Of a stretch of 64,000 bases of DNA, positions 11,221-25,113 are shown in pieces. The translations under genes and the position numbers were made by a program. The first letter of the stretch is position 1. Every line of letters begins with the position of its first letter. Below the pieces are notes generated by a model. The model saw nothing but the letters and a program-made list of their open reading frames with translations, searched no databases and was not told the DNA's origin. Source of the stretch: Anarhynchus alexandrinus (taxonomy: Eukaryota; Chordata; Aves; Charadriiformes; Charadriidae); the NCBI GenBank assembly GCA_008711295.1, contig VUYV01000592.1:10145-74144 (forward strand), read 5' to 3'.

Positions 11221-14200
11221 GTATGGCCCGACGTGCTGTGAGACTCCGTATGAAAATGCTATAAAATAAAGAAGAGTTTTTACTGCATCGGCTTAAAGAC
11301 TGCATCAGTCTTTCAAATGGCATTTAGTATTGCCACTTTGACTCTATAGATACAGCTTTGTCACGCTGCCATCGTAAACTTCAACTTACAGCTCTGACCA
11401 CGAGGCTGCGCTTGGCAATGACAGCCCAGCCAAGGAGGACGGAATCCTTTCCCCAGCTGAAGATACATAACCCCCCGGAAAATAATTTGTATGTGGAAAA
11501 AACACACATTAGTGGGATTTGTTGTTTGTATAACCCGAGAACGGTTTTAATTAAACAATAAATCTAAGAAGCAATTAGGCAAAAAGGGGCTGAGGCAAAA
11601 TTGGTATTTTGAGAGAAAGCTGAGATATTGCAGTTTAAAAATCAGCCGGGCTGCGTGTTCAGCAAGTACCTGCTACGGCACCTGTGGAAAAGCCACAGTG
11701 TGGTGTTGCATAAATAGATGCCTATCAGGCGAGAAGCTCCATGGGTAGATATGTAATTATACAACTTAAAAAAAAAAAAAGCATAATATTTATACTGCAG
11801 CCTGGATTGGCTTCAATCATGTGCATAATACATTTATTTGAAAACATCCTAATTATGTGTTTACCTGACAGAAGGAGCCATTACAATCACCCTGGCACGT
11901 AAACCCATTTTATAAATCTGCCTGCTTTTACCTTTACCCAAGAGACCTACACCAACTGCGCATTTATGATTATTTATATAAACCTGTGAAATATATAAAT
12001 AATAGTATTCTTAAAGGGTATCATCAAAACATTCTGGACTTCTTTTTCTCTTCATTCTAGATCATCGGGTTTTTTTCTTAGAGCTTTTCCGAGCAGGGCC
12101 GTTGCATTTTATATGCAGGGAAAAAAAATGCATTCTTCACACTCTGGAAATAATAACAAACTCCTTGAAAGATTGAAATTAGTTTGTTCCCTGAATTAAA
12201 CGTCCCATCTGCTTCCCTTCCCTCCCCAAGCCTCTTCTCGCCACCCCCTGGTGTGCGTGCACATGGGTTTGGTTTGTTTGTTTTGGGGTTTTTTTTTGAG
12301 TTGCTTCTGAATTCCAGCAAATGCGCAGCTATTTCAGCCAGCTGGGGTTGTTCCATGAAAATCAGGTTTAGGGTTTGTGCTGGATGTTGAGCACGGGCAT
12401 TGGACCTCCTGGCCAGGAGAAGGGCCAGGCTGCACCCGCTGCCTTCCCACACACTGGGGGGTGGCTGGAGGCTGCTGGGGGGCTGCTGGGGAGCTGCTGG
12501 GGGGAACTTGCCTGGGCAGCCAGTGGGGTGGAACGGGGTCGCTTGTGGCTGCTGGAGTTAGAGAAACACAGGGTGGGGAGTGACGGGCGTTGTGTGTGTG
12601 TTTGGTTTGAACTAAGAGCATTGAAGCATTTGGGAGAAAGGCAAACAAGTATGAAGAATCCTAACAAGGCTGTGACCAGTCGTAAAGGGGAAATCTTATG
12701 ATGAGTCTGGGGCTCGGCGGCCTTGGCAATGTCTTTCTACATAATGTTGTTGTCTGATGTACTCACAAAGCCAAAGGAAATTCTCTTTTAAGGCTGAGTC
12801 CATCCTATACGTATGGGGCTCACTCTCAGTCTCTGCCTCTCCCCCATCCTCTCTCTTTCTTTCCCCCTTCTTTTTAGGGAGAGAATACTCCAGTCATGTT
12901 AGAGAATGGCTTGGCCTTAACTGCACATCAGCTTCTCCTCATTAGAGACGAAATAGAACATGTAAATATTTTCAAACATGATGTTTTGTTGAACGTTTTT
13001 CTGTAACTCATCCTAATCATTAGCTTGCATTTTAGACATTTATAATGAAAATGTATTCATTTAAATTTACCCTTCCTTTTGGGAAATATCTTATTTTAAA
13101 ATAAAATAAAAAAAAATAGAAAAGGGAGACATGGTTCTCCTTGTTGGTTGCATGTCCTGCCAGCCTGATTACACAATCTGTTATAATTACGCTGAGCTCT
13201 GCAGACCTTCGGGGAGCCATGTTATACAGTAGAATGACTGTTAATTGCTAGGGGTAAAACCTGGGGCCCATCGAAGTCAATAGCAAAATTTCTACTAATT
13301 TCATAGAGAGTATTTCTGAGACCATCTTCAAAATGATGAACATCAATATTATTTAATGTAGTAACTTAACTGAAAGGGAAACCATATCTATCATTAATAT
13401 TATACAGAGGCTAATAAACTCAATTTCTTGAACACTTAAGTTACCTGAAATTTTAAAATATTTAGGTCATCAATATTAAGAAAAACAGAACTTCTTAATT
13501 TAAACCGACTGAGCTATTTCCTTCAAATATAATTTGTTATGCCTGTGCAAAACTGATGATGGAAAGCTGTATGACATGTCTGTGGTTTTTTGATGCCAAG
13601 ACAAAATGCAAAATGGCAGGACGGATTTGCTGAAAGGCTTAAAAATGTCATCTTAGCTCGGATTCGAGACCCAGCAGAATTTGTGTAAGGCAATTATGAG
13701 CAGCTTAAAGGGGGTGACTGAGACGTAAGATGTATTTCAGTCAGAATAGCTGTCTTCCCTTGCCGTAGCATGAAGAGTGGCACTGCACACTGGGGACATT
13801 GGGGATGAGTGGCTGGTGCCCGGCTCCCACCTCCTCCAAGGGCCATGGTCCATCTCCACCTCCTCCAGCATCTCTTAGCAGTGGCCACCTGCCCCCATCC
13901 CACAGCTTAGCTCCCACGTGGACACACTTTGACGTGTGCTGTATCGCTTCTGCGTGTCCTCCCTACAACTAAATTCACCCTTCCCCAAGCCAATTTACAG
14001 AACTGATTAATTTACTAAACTATGTATAGAATTTTTTGATAAGGTAGGGAGAATTTGAGAGAGGAATTGAAAATCAGAGCCATGGTCAGAAGTGGGAGAA
14101 AGCTCTCGCCAGTACTGACTCATTTGCATCCTTTCTTCCACTTCATATTTATTTCAAATTATCATTTCAGTTTGAGTTGAGCAGTATTTTCATTGCCAGA

Positions 14201-15489
14201 AGATAATCGCAAGCCAAACAAATTTAAGAATCGGCATAGAAGAACCCGAAATCCTGACTAATCTTCATCATTTTTTAAAAGGAGAATCAGTCAGGATGAA
14301 ACTGGAAAGCTATGCCTAACATAATTAATTTTTAAAACCTTTTTTTTGGTAAGTGTATTTGGAATGAAAACAATCCTAACGGTAATACTGGTCTATTACT
14401 AGAAATGATGAAATTGTAAAAGCACAATTTTTTATAAATCATCATCCTCTGTCTTCAGAGGAAAAGATAGATGACATTGTCATGTTAAATGATGGTGAGA
14501 CATAATTAACTCTCGTTGATCATGGAAGGCAATGCATAGCACCATTTTTAAATCAGTAGCTTAGATAATTTGCATCTGAGAACTTTGTAGGAGCCAGCCA
14601 GGAAGCTGTCCAGATGATTACCATTGGTTTTCAAGAAGTTTTGGAACTAAGGAAAGTTCAGGGATCTGTTAAGAAACTAATTCTGTTTGAGTATTTAAGA
14701 AGACAGACAGTTGTAGGCCCTTCATCTTGACAACTAGCCACAGCAAAAGAATGAAATGACTGATGCAGCATGTTGGTGAAGAATTAAAACTGGCAAATAT
14801 AATTCATCGCCATTGAATTTATGGAAAATACCAAGCTAATTTGATATATTTTTGAATAGCTGACAAGTTCAATTTAAAAAAGTAATAGTCTATTAATACC
14901 ATCTACAGCTAGACTTCTAATTGCCGAATACCAAACATTCTCCTTAATAAATTAGAAACATGCAAGCAAACATGCTAAAGATTAAATGAATCGGAGGGTG
15001 GCTCCTCGACAGTTTTGACACGGGTTTGGCACTGTAATGGTAAATGAGGAATGCTCACAGGAGGAGATGTGACTAAAGAGCCCGAAGCAATTAGTTCCTG
15101 TCCACGCACATTTTGAAAGTTTTAGCAGCAAAGAAAAAAAGAAAATATAAATTGTTAATCATTAGTTTGTCGATGGCGCAAAAATTGTGGAAATACTGGA
15201 ATGCGGAAAGCCCTGATACTAGATGAAAGAAGACAGTCTGCACCAAAGGCTTGTCTTGGCAAAGTGCCTTCCTCACAGTATGCTCTAAAATAGCATTTGC
15301 ATTCGCCATCAAAGGCTAAGAATATACCAGAAACCATAAGCTTACACTTAATACTTTTTATAATACTTATGCAGAATGTTATACAGTTTATAGATACCTA
15401 AGAACTTGTGTTCAGTCGCTCAGGCCAGGGAGGAATTAGCTAGAGCTGCAACACATCGGCACTTTTCAGCTTCTGAAAGAAAATTTGCA
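11221..15489. other. AT-rich, repeat-poor block; candidate conserved regulatory DNA
   Basis: This is the most AT-rich continuous stretch of the window. It has no recognisable CR1, no minisatellite and almost no open frames. TAAT, ATTA, TTTAT and AATTAA cores are dense, notably at 11540-12020, 12950-13100, 13300-13560 and 13990-15000. In amniote genomes this appearance (old, repeat-excluding, TAAT-rich) is common in conserved developmental enhancers. Conservation cannot be measured here, so the regulatory reading is inference. Confidence 0.4.
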
Positions 15490-16840
15490 ACCACAGGATT
15501 GTGTTTCATAGCCACAAATGTGCCCATCCTTCATGAATTTGTCTAATCTCATTCTAAGACCATTTATACTCTGCAGTATCGTGTGGCAATGAATTCCACA
15601 ATTTTATATCTATGTATTTTTATATATATATATGTATCTCGTGCGGAAAAGTACCTCCTTTTGTTGGTTTTTACACCTGTGACCCATTTCAGCTGGGAGC
15701 TTGCCAGTTCCTGTATAGTGAGAAAGAGTGAGTAGTTTATCTTGGATCACTTTCTCTATATCATTTTTTTACTTTATAGACTTCTATGGTATCTCCTCAG
15801 CTCTGTCTTTTACGGGATGCATCATCTTAATCTTTCCTTGCACAGGCGTTGTTCCACGACTTGTTGCCCTCACAGGCCCCAAGAAGGTTATGGGGGATTG
15901 CACCAAAAGTCTGTGGAGACCAAAGAAAGGACAACAGCAGACGTCTTCATGGTCTGTTCTCCCTCACTGGTCACAGCTCAGGCTTTTCCTAAGCCAGAAA
16001 AGGTGAGCCTTTTTTCTGTTTATACACTATGACAAAATTCTCTTGAATTAATCAGTTGCTTCTTGAACACTGCGATCCTTCATCATGCTCGGCATCCTCT
16101 GACAGCAAAGTTCCTCAGCTCGTTTGGTGCTCCTCTGAAGGGGTATATCTCTTCTGCTTGGTGTTGAACCTCCATCTGGTGGCTTTGCTCATGCCCCCAA
16201 CTTCTTGTATTGAAAGAAGCATTGAACCATAAATCCCCAGTCAGCTTTTCCAGACTGTTCAGGACCTTATAAACATCCAGCACGGTTGTGTCAGTTCAGG
16301 TTAGGAGCCCTCATCTGTTCAGCCATTCCTGTATCCCTGTGTACGTGGGGTTTTGAGCTGCCCTTGGCACTCCGCTCCCCTCTTTTCCAGCTCTGCTCTC
16401 TGCTGTTCCAGACAGGGAACCAGAGCTGCACCCAGGGCACATGGGTTTTATGCTGCCCTGATGCTGTTTGCTGCTTTGGTCTGTATTCCTTCCTCAATTA
16501 TACTACTTGCTTTTCTGATCTCTGCTGAACACTGGGATGACATTTCCAGGTGTTTCTCTGTGATAACCTCAAAATCTTTTCTTTGTGTGGTAACAGTCAA
16601 CTCACAGACCAATATGTGTAGTTGAAATTACATTTGTGTATTCTCATTACAGCACTTTGCAGATATCTACACTGATTTCAGTGACATTTTATTGTCCAGT
16701 CATTCTGAACTGTAAGATCCTTCTAATCTCTTCACAGCAAGTTCTTGTCCTTTAACCTTGAATAACTACTGTCAACAAATTTTGTCACTTCACTGTTCAA
16801 CCTCTTTCTTTTCCAAATGTCTGGTGACTAACTTGGTAGC
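15490..16840 (-). mobile_element. Ancient CR1-type LINE relic, antisense
   Basis: Read on the plus strand, the block carries the ordered landmarks of the antisense of an old amniote CR1. These are a 'catgaatttgtctaatct' segment, 'tgtggcaatgaattccacaa', a poorly kept 'gaaaagtacctccttttgttg', 'tttatagacttctatggtatc', 'ctcatctgttcagccattc', 'aaccagagctgcaccc', 'gtggtaacagtcaa', 'cactttgcagatatctacac' and 'ttttgtcacttcactgttca'. The 3' end of the element is to the left. Divergence is heavy and no frame survives. Some parts, especially 15850-16300, are poorly matched and may include other sequence. Confidence 0.75.
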
Positions 16841-16894
16841 ATAGGCATTCGTGCCTCTTCCAATACATTGACATGATCCTGAAGTAGGGAGGGA

Positions 16895-17265
16895 AGATGA
16901 AGAAAAAAGCAGGAATCAGGACTGGGTGCAGTATTCAAGACATGCCTGTAAGGTGGATTTAGAGAGCGACAGAGATTTCATCTGTTTTGTTCTCCGCTCT
17001 TTCCTGAATAATTCCTAATCTTAGATTTACTTTTTAGACTGGTGCTGAGCGTGAGGTGTTGTTTTCAGGGCGCCTTCTGCAGTGACTCTACAACCCCTTT
17101 CATAGTACGAACACCTCAATTAGTGCCCAGGGTTTTATATGTAGTGCTGAGGTTACTTTTTTTCCCATGTATTATTTTGCAGCTACAAACACTGAATTTC
17201 GTTTTAAAACTCACTGACTCAATATTATGAGTCTTTGCAATCAGCTTTAGTTGTGTTTAGCTTCA
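16895..17265 (-). mobile_element. Second ancient CR1 relic, antisense, repeating part of the previous one
   Basis: This block repeats landmarks already seen at about 16420-16760: 'gggtgcagtattcaagacat', a downstream 'tttgcagctacaaacactga' and 'gagtctttgcaatcagcttt'. It is therefore a second copy of the same part of the family rather than a continuation. It may be a separate insertion or an old local duplication. Confidence 0.6.
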
Positions 17266-19784
17266 TTTCAGGAACCTGAATAATCTCGTCACATCTTCAG
17301 GCTGTGGCATCTCACTACTCACCCTCTGCTTCCAGACTCCTTCAGAGATGTCTCGAGAAACCTGTGTGCCCACGACGGAGCGAGGGAACCCAGCAAATGG
17401 TGTTTGCCAGCCTGCCGAGGGTAAGTGGGTGGTGAAGGAGGAAAGCGAGCGCTTGTGTTGCCAGTTTCCTGCTTTGGGGAAGAAGGTCCCTCCAACTGGC
17501 ATGAACCATCACGCTGCCTGCCAGGAGCGGCGGCTGTTACCCCACAGCTACCCTTCCAGGCGTCGCAGGTGATGAACAGCAAAGAGTCATTTACCAAGCA
17601 ATCCAGACGGTGGCATGTAACACGGGAGCAGGCAAACAATGTCTCTTCCAGTAGGAGCAATAGGAAACTCATTTATCTAAAAACAAAGAAGGAGGGCTAC
17701 AAATAGGGAATGAGGACTTTGGAAGCGGCGACTCTGAGAAGGACTCGTGGGTCTTGGCAGGGAATCGCTTGCAGATGAGCTGCCAGCATGATTCAGGGCC
17801 AAAAGAGCTGGTGAAACTCTGGGGTGTAGAAATAGAGTAGCCAAGTGCTGGCCAGGAGATGCTATTGTCTCTGTGCTTGGCCATGGTGTGACCTCTTTAT
17901 TATTATATATAATAATATCTGTATAGCTATATTAGACAAAGCTTTATTTATTTATACATACTATATAAAGCTTTATTATTTCCCTTGATATAATAATTCC
18001 TTTTGATCATAGCCGCTGGCTCATGGGCTCACCTAAATCTCATCTATTGTCATACCTCAGAAGTTAATTGAGAGTGGTGAAATGGGGGAAGTGGGATGCG
18101 AGCGGGGTGAATGACAACGAGCAACGGTAAACTACAGCCCGCTGATTGTATAGAGTTTCCAGCAGGTTGCCACAGGCCTAATACTTAGGCAGAGTATTAA
18201 TTAACTTCTATAGTAATGATCTGCAATGGGGTATTAATAGCACACTTTATGCATGCACATCATCCCAAAACTGGGGGTGTTGTATGCACCAGTGAAGAAA
18301 GATAAATAATACAAAAGGGTTGTGAACCTCCACGATACGGGCAGGAGCTACCGCAGTAAGTGAGCTACACACTGGAAAGACACAAATATTTTGGAGGGAG
18401 TCATTCAGACTGTGAGGAAATGGGGTCCTGTGTTTCATTCATCCCTGTTCAACATTTCAAAGACGAATACATTTTGGCTGGTCAAGAGATCACATTTTTA
18501 AGGTAAATCTCTGCAGGGTCAGGGTTCCTGCTGGAGGGCTCTGAGCCTTGCAAGGAGGTGCAGGTTGGGCACCTGGATATCTTGGTAGTCCCCCTTGGTA
18601 CCTTTCTGTATATTTGAGCACCGACATTTAAAAACGTGCTGTATGAACCTGTTGTGTTGGTACAGTGTCACTTTTCAGGGTCATGGCCAAAGGAAGACAA
18701 ACTGTTGAGCTGTGAGTCTGTGAAGCCTCTGGAGCCCAACATGGGAGGCTGTTTGGTTTGGGTGATGTGAGAGGATATAACGAGGGCTGAAATCAAATGG
18801 AAGAAACTTAAATTAGTAATACCAAAATGTTCCCCACAGAGGCATTCCTACAATGAGGGACATGTCCCCAACACCAATGGTGGAAGGGAAAGCTTGCCTT
18901 TGGGAGCACCTTGCAGGGAATTGTGTGCACTGGGGAAGAGTTGGGTTGGTCACAAAAGAGCTTTAAATTGGGCCTGTGCCCACGAGCTTTTACCAGCACC
19001 TGCCCAGGTATCCCGTGAGGTCAATGCAGGGTTGTCTCTAGATCCAAAGAAAGATCCTCCATGGGGCGGTTTTGCAGTTGTTGATTTCTGAAATGCCTCT
19101 TCACCACTGTGTGGCAGCACTGGATACTGGATTTGTCCTCACTGAGGTCCCAGCCAGAATATGGATTTATGGAAGTGGTGGTAGGACCAACCCTCCAAGG
19201 ACCTGCTCTGTCATGGCTGTGGGGACAGATGGCAATGCCTGGCAGGTCTCACTGGATTTGCCCTCCTGCCCCAGATGGAGTGGGGAGGTACCATGCATGG
19301 CCAGCACCCACCCTGGCAGCTCCCCGAGGAGAGGCCACGCTGCAAATGGGACCATAACCCAACCGCATGTACCAGCAGGAGCATGGAGCCCTGAGCCATT
19401 GCAGCCTCCTGAGCGGCTGCTCGGGGCAGGAGAAGACAGTCCCTACTCCAGGGCCACCATCAGAGCTTCTTACCACAGCAAACACACAAATCCTCCAGCT
19501 CACAGTGTGTCTCTGCTCTACCGACTGTTATTTTGCTGGTGAGCCAGAGCTTCAAACTTCCTTCTGGCTTTTAACCACCAGCTATTAGCAGCACATGAGG
19601 AGCAGGCTCGTGGCAGTGTGTCATGGGCTGCTCCTTGCCACCATCTCGCCTGCTGCATCACTCCAGCCTCGTGTGCCACCGGGAGCCAAGTGCCCTGCCC
19701 GGGGATGCTCACTGCTCACAGCGTCTTACATCCAGCCGCAGCTTTTCCTCCTTAACTTCAGGCTCTTTGTCCCGCCATCTTCTG
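17266..19784. other. Noncoding DNA, no gene seen
   Basis: No exon is supported. An AT-rich segment at 17890-17990 contains a perfect 20-bp palindrome (17898-17917) and two copies of AAAGCTTTATT. Overlapping short open frames on both strands around 19070-19540 are best explained by GC-rich composition. Confidence 0.45.
17898..17917. repeat. Perfect 20-bp AT palindrome
   Basis: TATTATTATATATAATAATA reads identically on both strands. In AT-rich DNA such palindromes arise readily; they may extrude as a cruciform or mark a fragile microsatellite. Confidence 0.85.
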
Positions 19785-20020
19785 AGACCATGAATTAATT
19801 CCCTTTCTTCATTTATATTGTTACCTTGAAGGTATTTATAGAGCAAGACTGCATCCCCTCTGACTCTTCACACTGCTAATTTATAAAACGTTGGTTCCTT
19901 CAGTCTTTCATAACTGTGTGCTTTAATCCTGGCATTATTCCTATTACTTACCTATTACCTATATTTCTCAAAATGGAGGGACATTTCTCATATTTTAAAC
20001 GTGGAACAACTTGCATTCGG
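19785..20020 (-). mobile_element. Ancient CR1-type relic, antisense
   Basis: The plus strand shows 'gaaggtatttatagagcaag', 'catcccctctgactcttcac', 'ccttcagtctttcataactg', 'gctttaatcctggcattatt' and 'ggaacaacttgcattcgg'. These are degraded counterparts of the antisense CR1 3' region, in the same order as in better-preserved relatives such as the one at 25423-25933. Confidence 0.6.
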
Positions 20021-21805
20021 GCAAGCGGACGCGCTCGATGACATGATGCCCGCATCTCTGCTGCTTGCGTCCTTCTCCCCATGGGGGAGCCTGGTGCAAG
20101 AGAGGTCTGTCCCCGGGGCTGGCGCACAGCTGGCAGGTGCTCGGACATGGTAGGGACAAAAGAACGGGGTGGGGGACCACGCCGGCAGCATTGCTGGCAT
20201 TGCCGAGGGGTGACGCCGGAGCAGTGGTTCGTGCGGCAGCTGCTGTACAGCACTCTGCCCGGCCCTCCGTGCTGAATGGCGTCAGCTCTGTTCAGGGCTG
20301 TTAAACTGCAAAATTATACGGTATTAGCTTGGCTCTCACCCATTAGCCTTGATCTCACTGCTTTCCAGCTACCCGAGCTATTCCTCTTTCTCTCCGAGGT
20401 TCCAGACTGCTGTTTGTCAGTGCTGGGTCCTCTCTTGTTGCATTCAACCCATGGCTGTAATGTTCCCAGGCAGATTTGGGTGCATCCCAGGCTGGTGACG
20501 CTGATATGAACCGCGTTACCTCATTCTCCGCTTAATGAAACTTTAAATGCAAGTGCCAGTACTGTGGTAACGTCACTAAAATTGTTCCCAATTTTGAAGT
20601 TTCATTTTTATGGTTACTATCTGAGCCTGTGACTCATCAACCAATTTCTAGCCCACACCAAGTTGTTTAAATCTATAGAGTTTTCATTCAGTTTTTAAGA
20701 AAACTTAGTTAGAGCAGTACAAGAACGACTCCGAGAGGACCGGCCACGCAGGAGATGGAGAAGCAGGCTGCATAATGAGGACGGTCTGTTCAAAAAGGGA
20801 AGAAAATGAGTTGTAAGACACAGGGATGGAGTGGGTTAGAGGCAGTGCCGTCCCACCTCCACACCTGCCGAATGTCCCTCTGGGTTGAAGAGAGCAGGCG
20901 GTTGGGTGCCTTGCAGCGACTGATTGCGCAGCAGCTCTGATTACTGCAGAGGCCCCAAACCCACAAGCTGCTTGTAAGGCTCAAGGTGCATTCCCCCATC
21001 GGATTCCTCATTACCACATTTTCCTGTGCTCGGCTCGCCAGCTCAGTGATTCATCCCCGGCGTGAGCTGCGCACTGGGAGGAACTGGGCGAAGGGGAGTT
21101 TCCCCATCCGCAAGAAAATTCATACCACTGGTTCCCCCAGCTTTTGCTCCCCAAATCACACTGACTCCCTCGCATCTTAGTCCTTTCCCAAAACAAGAAA
21201 GGGCTGGAGAGGAGGGCAACACATCTGCTTCCCAGCGAGGGAGGGAGATGCGCGGCAGCTCAGTGGGTTACCTGAGAATGGAGGCGATTGAAATTCTTAT
21301 TTTCCAGCGACTGCACGTAAAAAGGCTGTGGGTTATATGAAGTGCTGGAGTTTGAAAATAAGATGTAGAGTTAGCTTTCCCTCCCCACTGACATCCAGTT
21401 CCCTTCGGGTTTTGGGAAAAAAAAAAAAAAAAAAAGGCTCCATGTGCAAAAGCAAAGGTGGAGTGCGAACATCCCCGCTGCTGACGTACGGGAAGGACTG
21501 AACGGGGCTGTGTACGCAGGCGATGAGCACCGCAGGCAGGCTGCCTTGCCTCCCAGCTCCCCGCGGCTTTCTGGAGCTCTGGGCAGAGGCGGTAGGCTCG
21601 GTGAGGCGGTAACGAGGAGAAGCAGGAAAGGAGGAGATGGAGGGATGAGAAAAAAAAAACCAACCCGGTTTGAAACTCTCCTGCCAGAGAGCTGTGGGCA
21701 GGTGGGTGGCAAATTCCTGCCCCATCTTCTCAACCTTTTTTTTGTAATAGGATGCACATCTGGCCTCTCCTAGGGCCCAGATATCTCCTGCGATGAAGGG
21801 AAGAT
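20021..21805. other. Noncoding DNA, no gene seen
   Basis: Mixed composition. It contains an A homopolymer at 21417-21436 and short chance open frames only. Confidence 0.45.
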
Positions 21806-22020
21806 TATTTTTCAAGATTGTCTTCAGAGATTTCTTTTAAAATTCTCAGGCGCACTGTGTCTGGACCTGCAGATTTACAATATGTAGGTTGAGTTTTGTC
21901 AGATACTCTTTTACCATCTCTGTGTTTATCCTTTGCTCTTGGCCTCTCCAGCTGCTCTCTCATAAATCCTCTGCTTCCTGCAGAAGAATCCTCAATTTCT
22001 TCATTATCATTACCGAAGGT
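21806..22020 (-). mobile_element. Ancient CR1-type relic, antisense (short)
   Basis: A short stretch resembles the antisense of the older CR1 coding region. It contains 'tcttttaaaattctcaggcg', 'tgtctggacctgcagattta' and 'tttcttcattatcattaccg'. The same family segment follows the 28796-29965 relic in order. The match is weak and boundaries are approximate. Confidence 0.45.
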
Positions 22021-25000
22021 AGGTGAGAACAGTTCTCTCCAACCCAAACCACCCTGGAGTCAGCCCAACTCAGCCTTCAGTTGCTGGAGGACTCGGATTT
22101 ATTCCCTAATTCCTCTGCCCTTCTGTTCTTGTTTTTAAATAAAAATATTAATGCACAAACACCGCAGTGTGACTAGATCGAAGCTGTCCGCGTGGAGGGC
22201 GTTTAAAATACACAGCTCAAGCATATACTGTTACAGGTGTACATCGTTTTAGCACTCGCTCGCCTTCACGTGGACCTGGTGCGTTCATATTTTGGATAGA
22301 TTAAATGAGTAGGTCATGGCCCTGCCCACGTATATGCACTGTTTTCTTATTTCTCGTTTCCTAACTCTCTCCTGTAATTTTGATGCTGTTTTTTTATGCT
22401 TTCCCAGCCATGTATTTCTTGTCTGCCATTTTATACCTGTGGATTATCTTTGAATCGCTACGCTCGCCACCCGGCCACTCACACCGCAATTCTCCCTGCA
22501 CCACATACTCCCGGCGGTCATTGCCCACGGGTGACAGAACCATCCATCAGCTGCTTACAACTAAATGGGGACAGGACAAAGGACCTGGCACCAACCCGCT
22601 GGCTCTGTCTGGCCAGTGGACTGATGAAGGTGCAGCAGCATCTCCAGGGAGGACCTGGAAAACGGGTAAGTCATTGCCGAGCGCTCACAACATCCCCCTG
22701 CCTTTGGGGGAGGCGCGGGGTTCGCCACCTCCGTTTGCAACCGCTCAGCACCAAAATGATGGTGGAAACTCTGGGTGGCTTTGCTTTTTCACAGGAGCAC
22801 TTGCATGTTGCTAGGAGAGGATATTCAACCCGGAGTTCAACGGAGAGAGTTCCATGCTATTAACTATTGATGTTATTAACTATTGCCTGTTGATCACCGT
22901 GGGTGTGATTCTGCGAGATGCTGAGCAGCGGGACGGAAAGACAGCAGAGCATCTGACACATCCACACATCCAACGTATGTATGTCAGGACTCCAAAGCTG
23001 TTAAAGACACTTGCATATGTATTTTGCTGTGGGAAAGACGGTGCTTAGCACCTCCTGAAGCTGAGACTTTTAAGTGAACCCCTATGTACGGGATGCATAC
23101 TTATGGCGCTTGGCAGCCCAAATTTAGATGCTGACAACAGCAGTTGTATATTACTGTGGTTACAGACTGAAGGGAACAGACCGGTCTGGGTATCCCACAC
23201 TCCCACTGGAGCTGGAGCAGGGCTCTTCCCTGGGGACACTTGGCAGTGCTGTATCTCTTGGATTTAAGCAGTTGCAGGGTTTCCTAAGGAAGGAATAGTC
23301 TGTAGCCTATTTTAATCCTTTTTTTTTTTTTTTTTTTCTGCAGTGGAACTGGAAGGACAGGGCTTGTGCAAGACAGGCTCTGCAAAGGCAAAGCCTACGC
23401 CTCCTTCTGTGCCAGACCCTCGGCGGTTTTGTATTTCACTGTGATTAGCACTGCTAGCGCAGGCTGACGTCCCAGGTGGCACAGATTTTGGGGGGACCAG
23501 GAGCCTGCCACAGAGCTCGCTGCCCCACTTTCATCCAGACCCATAGGGAATCGTAGGGCACGCCGCATCCGTCCGGCGGGCACAAAGGAAAGACCCCACA
23601 GAGGCTCAGATGATAATCCACTCCAGCGCCGAACGCCTGCCCAGCTTTCGCCAGACAAGCCCAGAATGGCTCACCCGGGGTTTGCTGCCTTCAGGCATGG
23701 AGCAGGCAGGCGTCGGGCAGCGAGCCCGGGGCGTGCTTGGAGGGTCTCCATCACCATGGCTTTCGCCTTTCCAGTGCTTGCTTCTCTGCCTGCCTAACGC
23801 CAGGCAATTTCAGACCGCAGCACTTCTCTCCTGAGGAAATACTGGCCATAGATTTAGGAATAGATATTGCCAAATAGTATATTGTTTTCATAAATCTCCG
23901 TAGATCCGCTTTATATCCTAGAGGCTAGACATTCTAATTATTGCTTCTATTTTATCTAAATTGGCAACAAAGCCATCGTAGCTCAGCTCGAAGCCAGTAC
24001 AGGTAATTCTGCTAGACCAAATTTTGACCTTTTAAAGTTCATTCTGAAGTGTCTTCTCCGCTCTCTGCGGTTCTTGCCTGGATCTTCGGTTCTGCTTTTT
24101 TAGAGCCATCGCCCAATTTAGTATAGCAATCACCATAGCTTCAATACATTGTACCTTAAAGATGTAGGCAATTACTGCGTGAAATATCTCAGGAGCAGGA
24201 CTAATATCAAAGGGCATTCTCATACCCTTACAACATCCAAATAGCATATTAAAGATCTTGTTGAAGTTAGATTTAAGCTTGTCTCTTCACAGTTTATTTG
24301 CTGAAGCAAATGCCCTTCATTTCACAGTGATTTTTTCCCCCTTTTGCTGGGAACCTGCCTGTCATACGGCGGTTTCACAGAACAGTGTTCATGTGTTGCA
24401 GTTGCATTTAAATAATGTAAACCAAAGCATCTCCCCCCTTAAGCTGGCTTTTCAATGACAGACACAGAATTAGCTCCATCTGAAATTTCTTATCCTTTCA
24501 ATAACTCCCAGATTTTCTATATTATGTTACATTTTTGCTTTACGCCTTAACAGTGGCATTTTTTTTCTGTTGTGGAGAGATCATTGAAGTAACCGATCTT
24601 TGGAGTTTAATGTGGTATTCTCTTTCCAGACAGTCTCAGCCCAACCAGATATCTGAGAATCCTCACGGGTTAAGCCTATTATAGCAAATGTTTCTCCTAC
24701 TTTGCAGCTGAATTTTTTTTTTTTAATATAAATGACATTCTGTGCACCAACCTTTAAACTAAAGTGGGAATCGACTGTCGCAAAGAGTGTGGAGTGGCAC
24801 AGGGTGAATATCTCCCTATATGTCATCCTGCGGCATTTACAGCAAAAATATTTCTAATTTCACAATTAGGAGAGGTTCTCAAGTGGTGCATCTGGATAGA
24901 ATTGTTGGAAATGTATTACCTGGTGCTTATCTAAAGACAAACAGTGTCGTGTGTTATTATTCTTGTTTATATTCTACATGTGAAGCAGCCTTTGTTATAG

Positions 25001-25113
25001 GATCCCGATTTATTCCCTTAACTATAGTACCCTGTATTGCTTTCAAATGGTGATTTCTGAAGTGGCTTGTGCCTGCTGCCTCCCCTCCAAGAGGCTCCTG
25101 CTCTACCTCACTC
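22021..25113. other. Noncoding DNA, no gene seen
   Basis: No exon is supported. A T homopolymer (about 23319-23337) and an AT-rich stretch at 23840-24920 resembling intron or enhancer DNA are the only notable parts. Confidence 0.45.
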
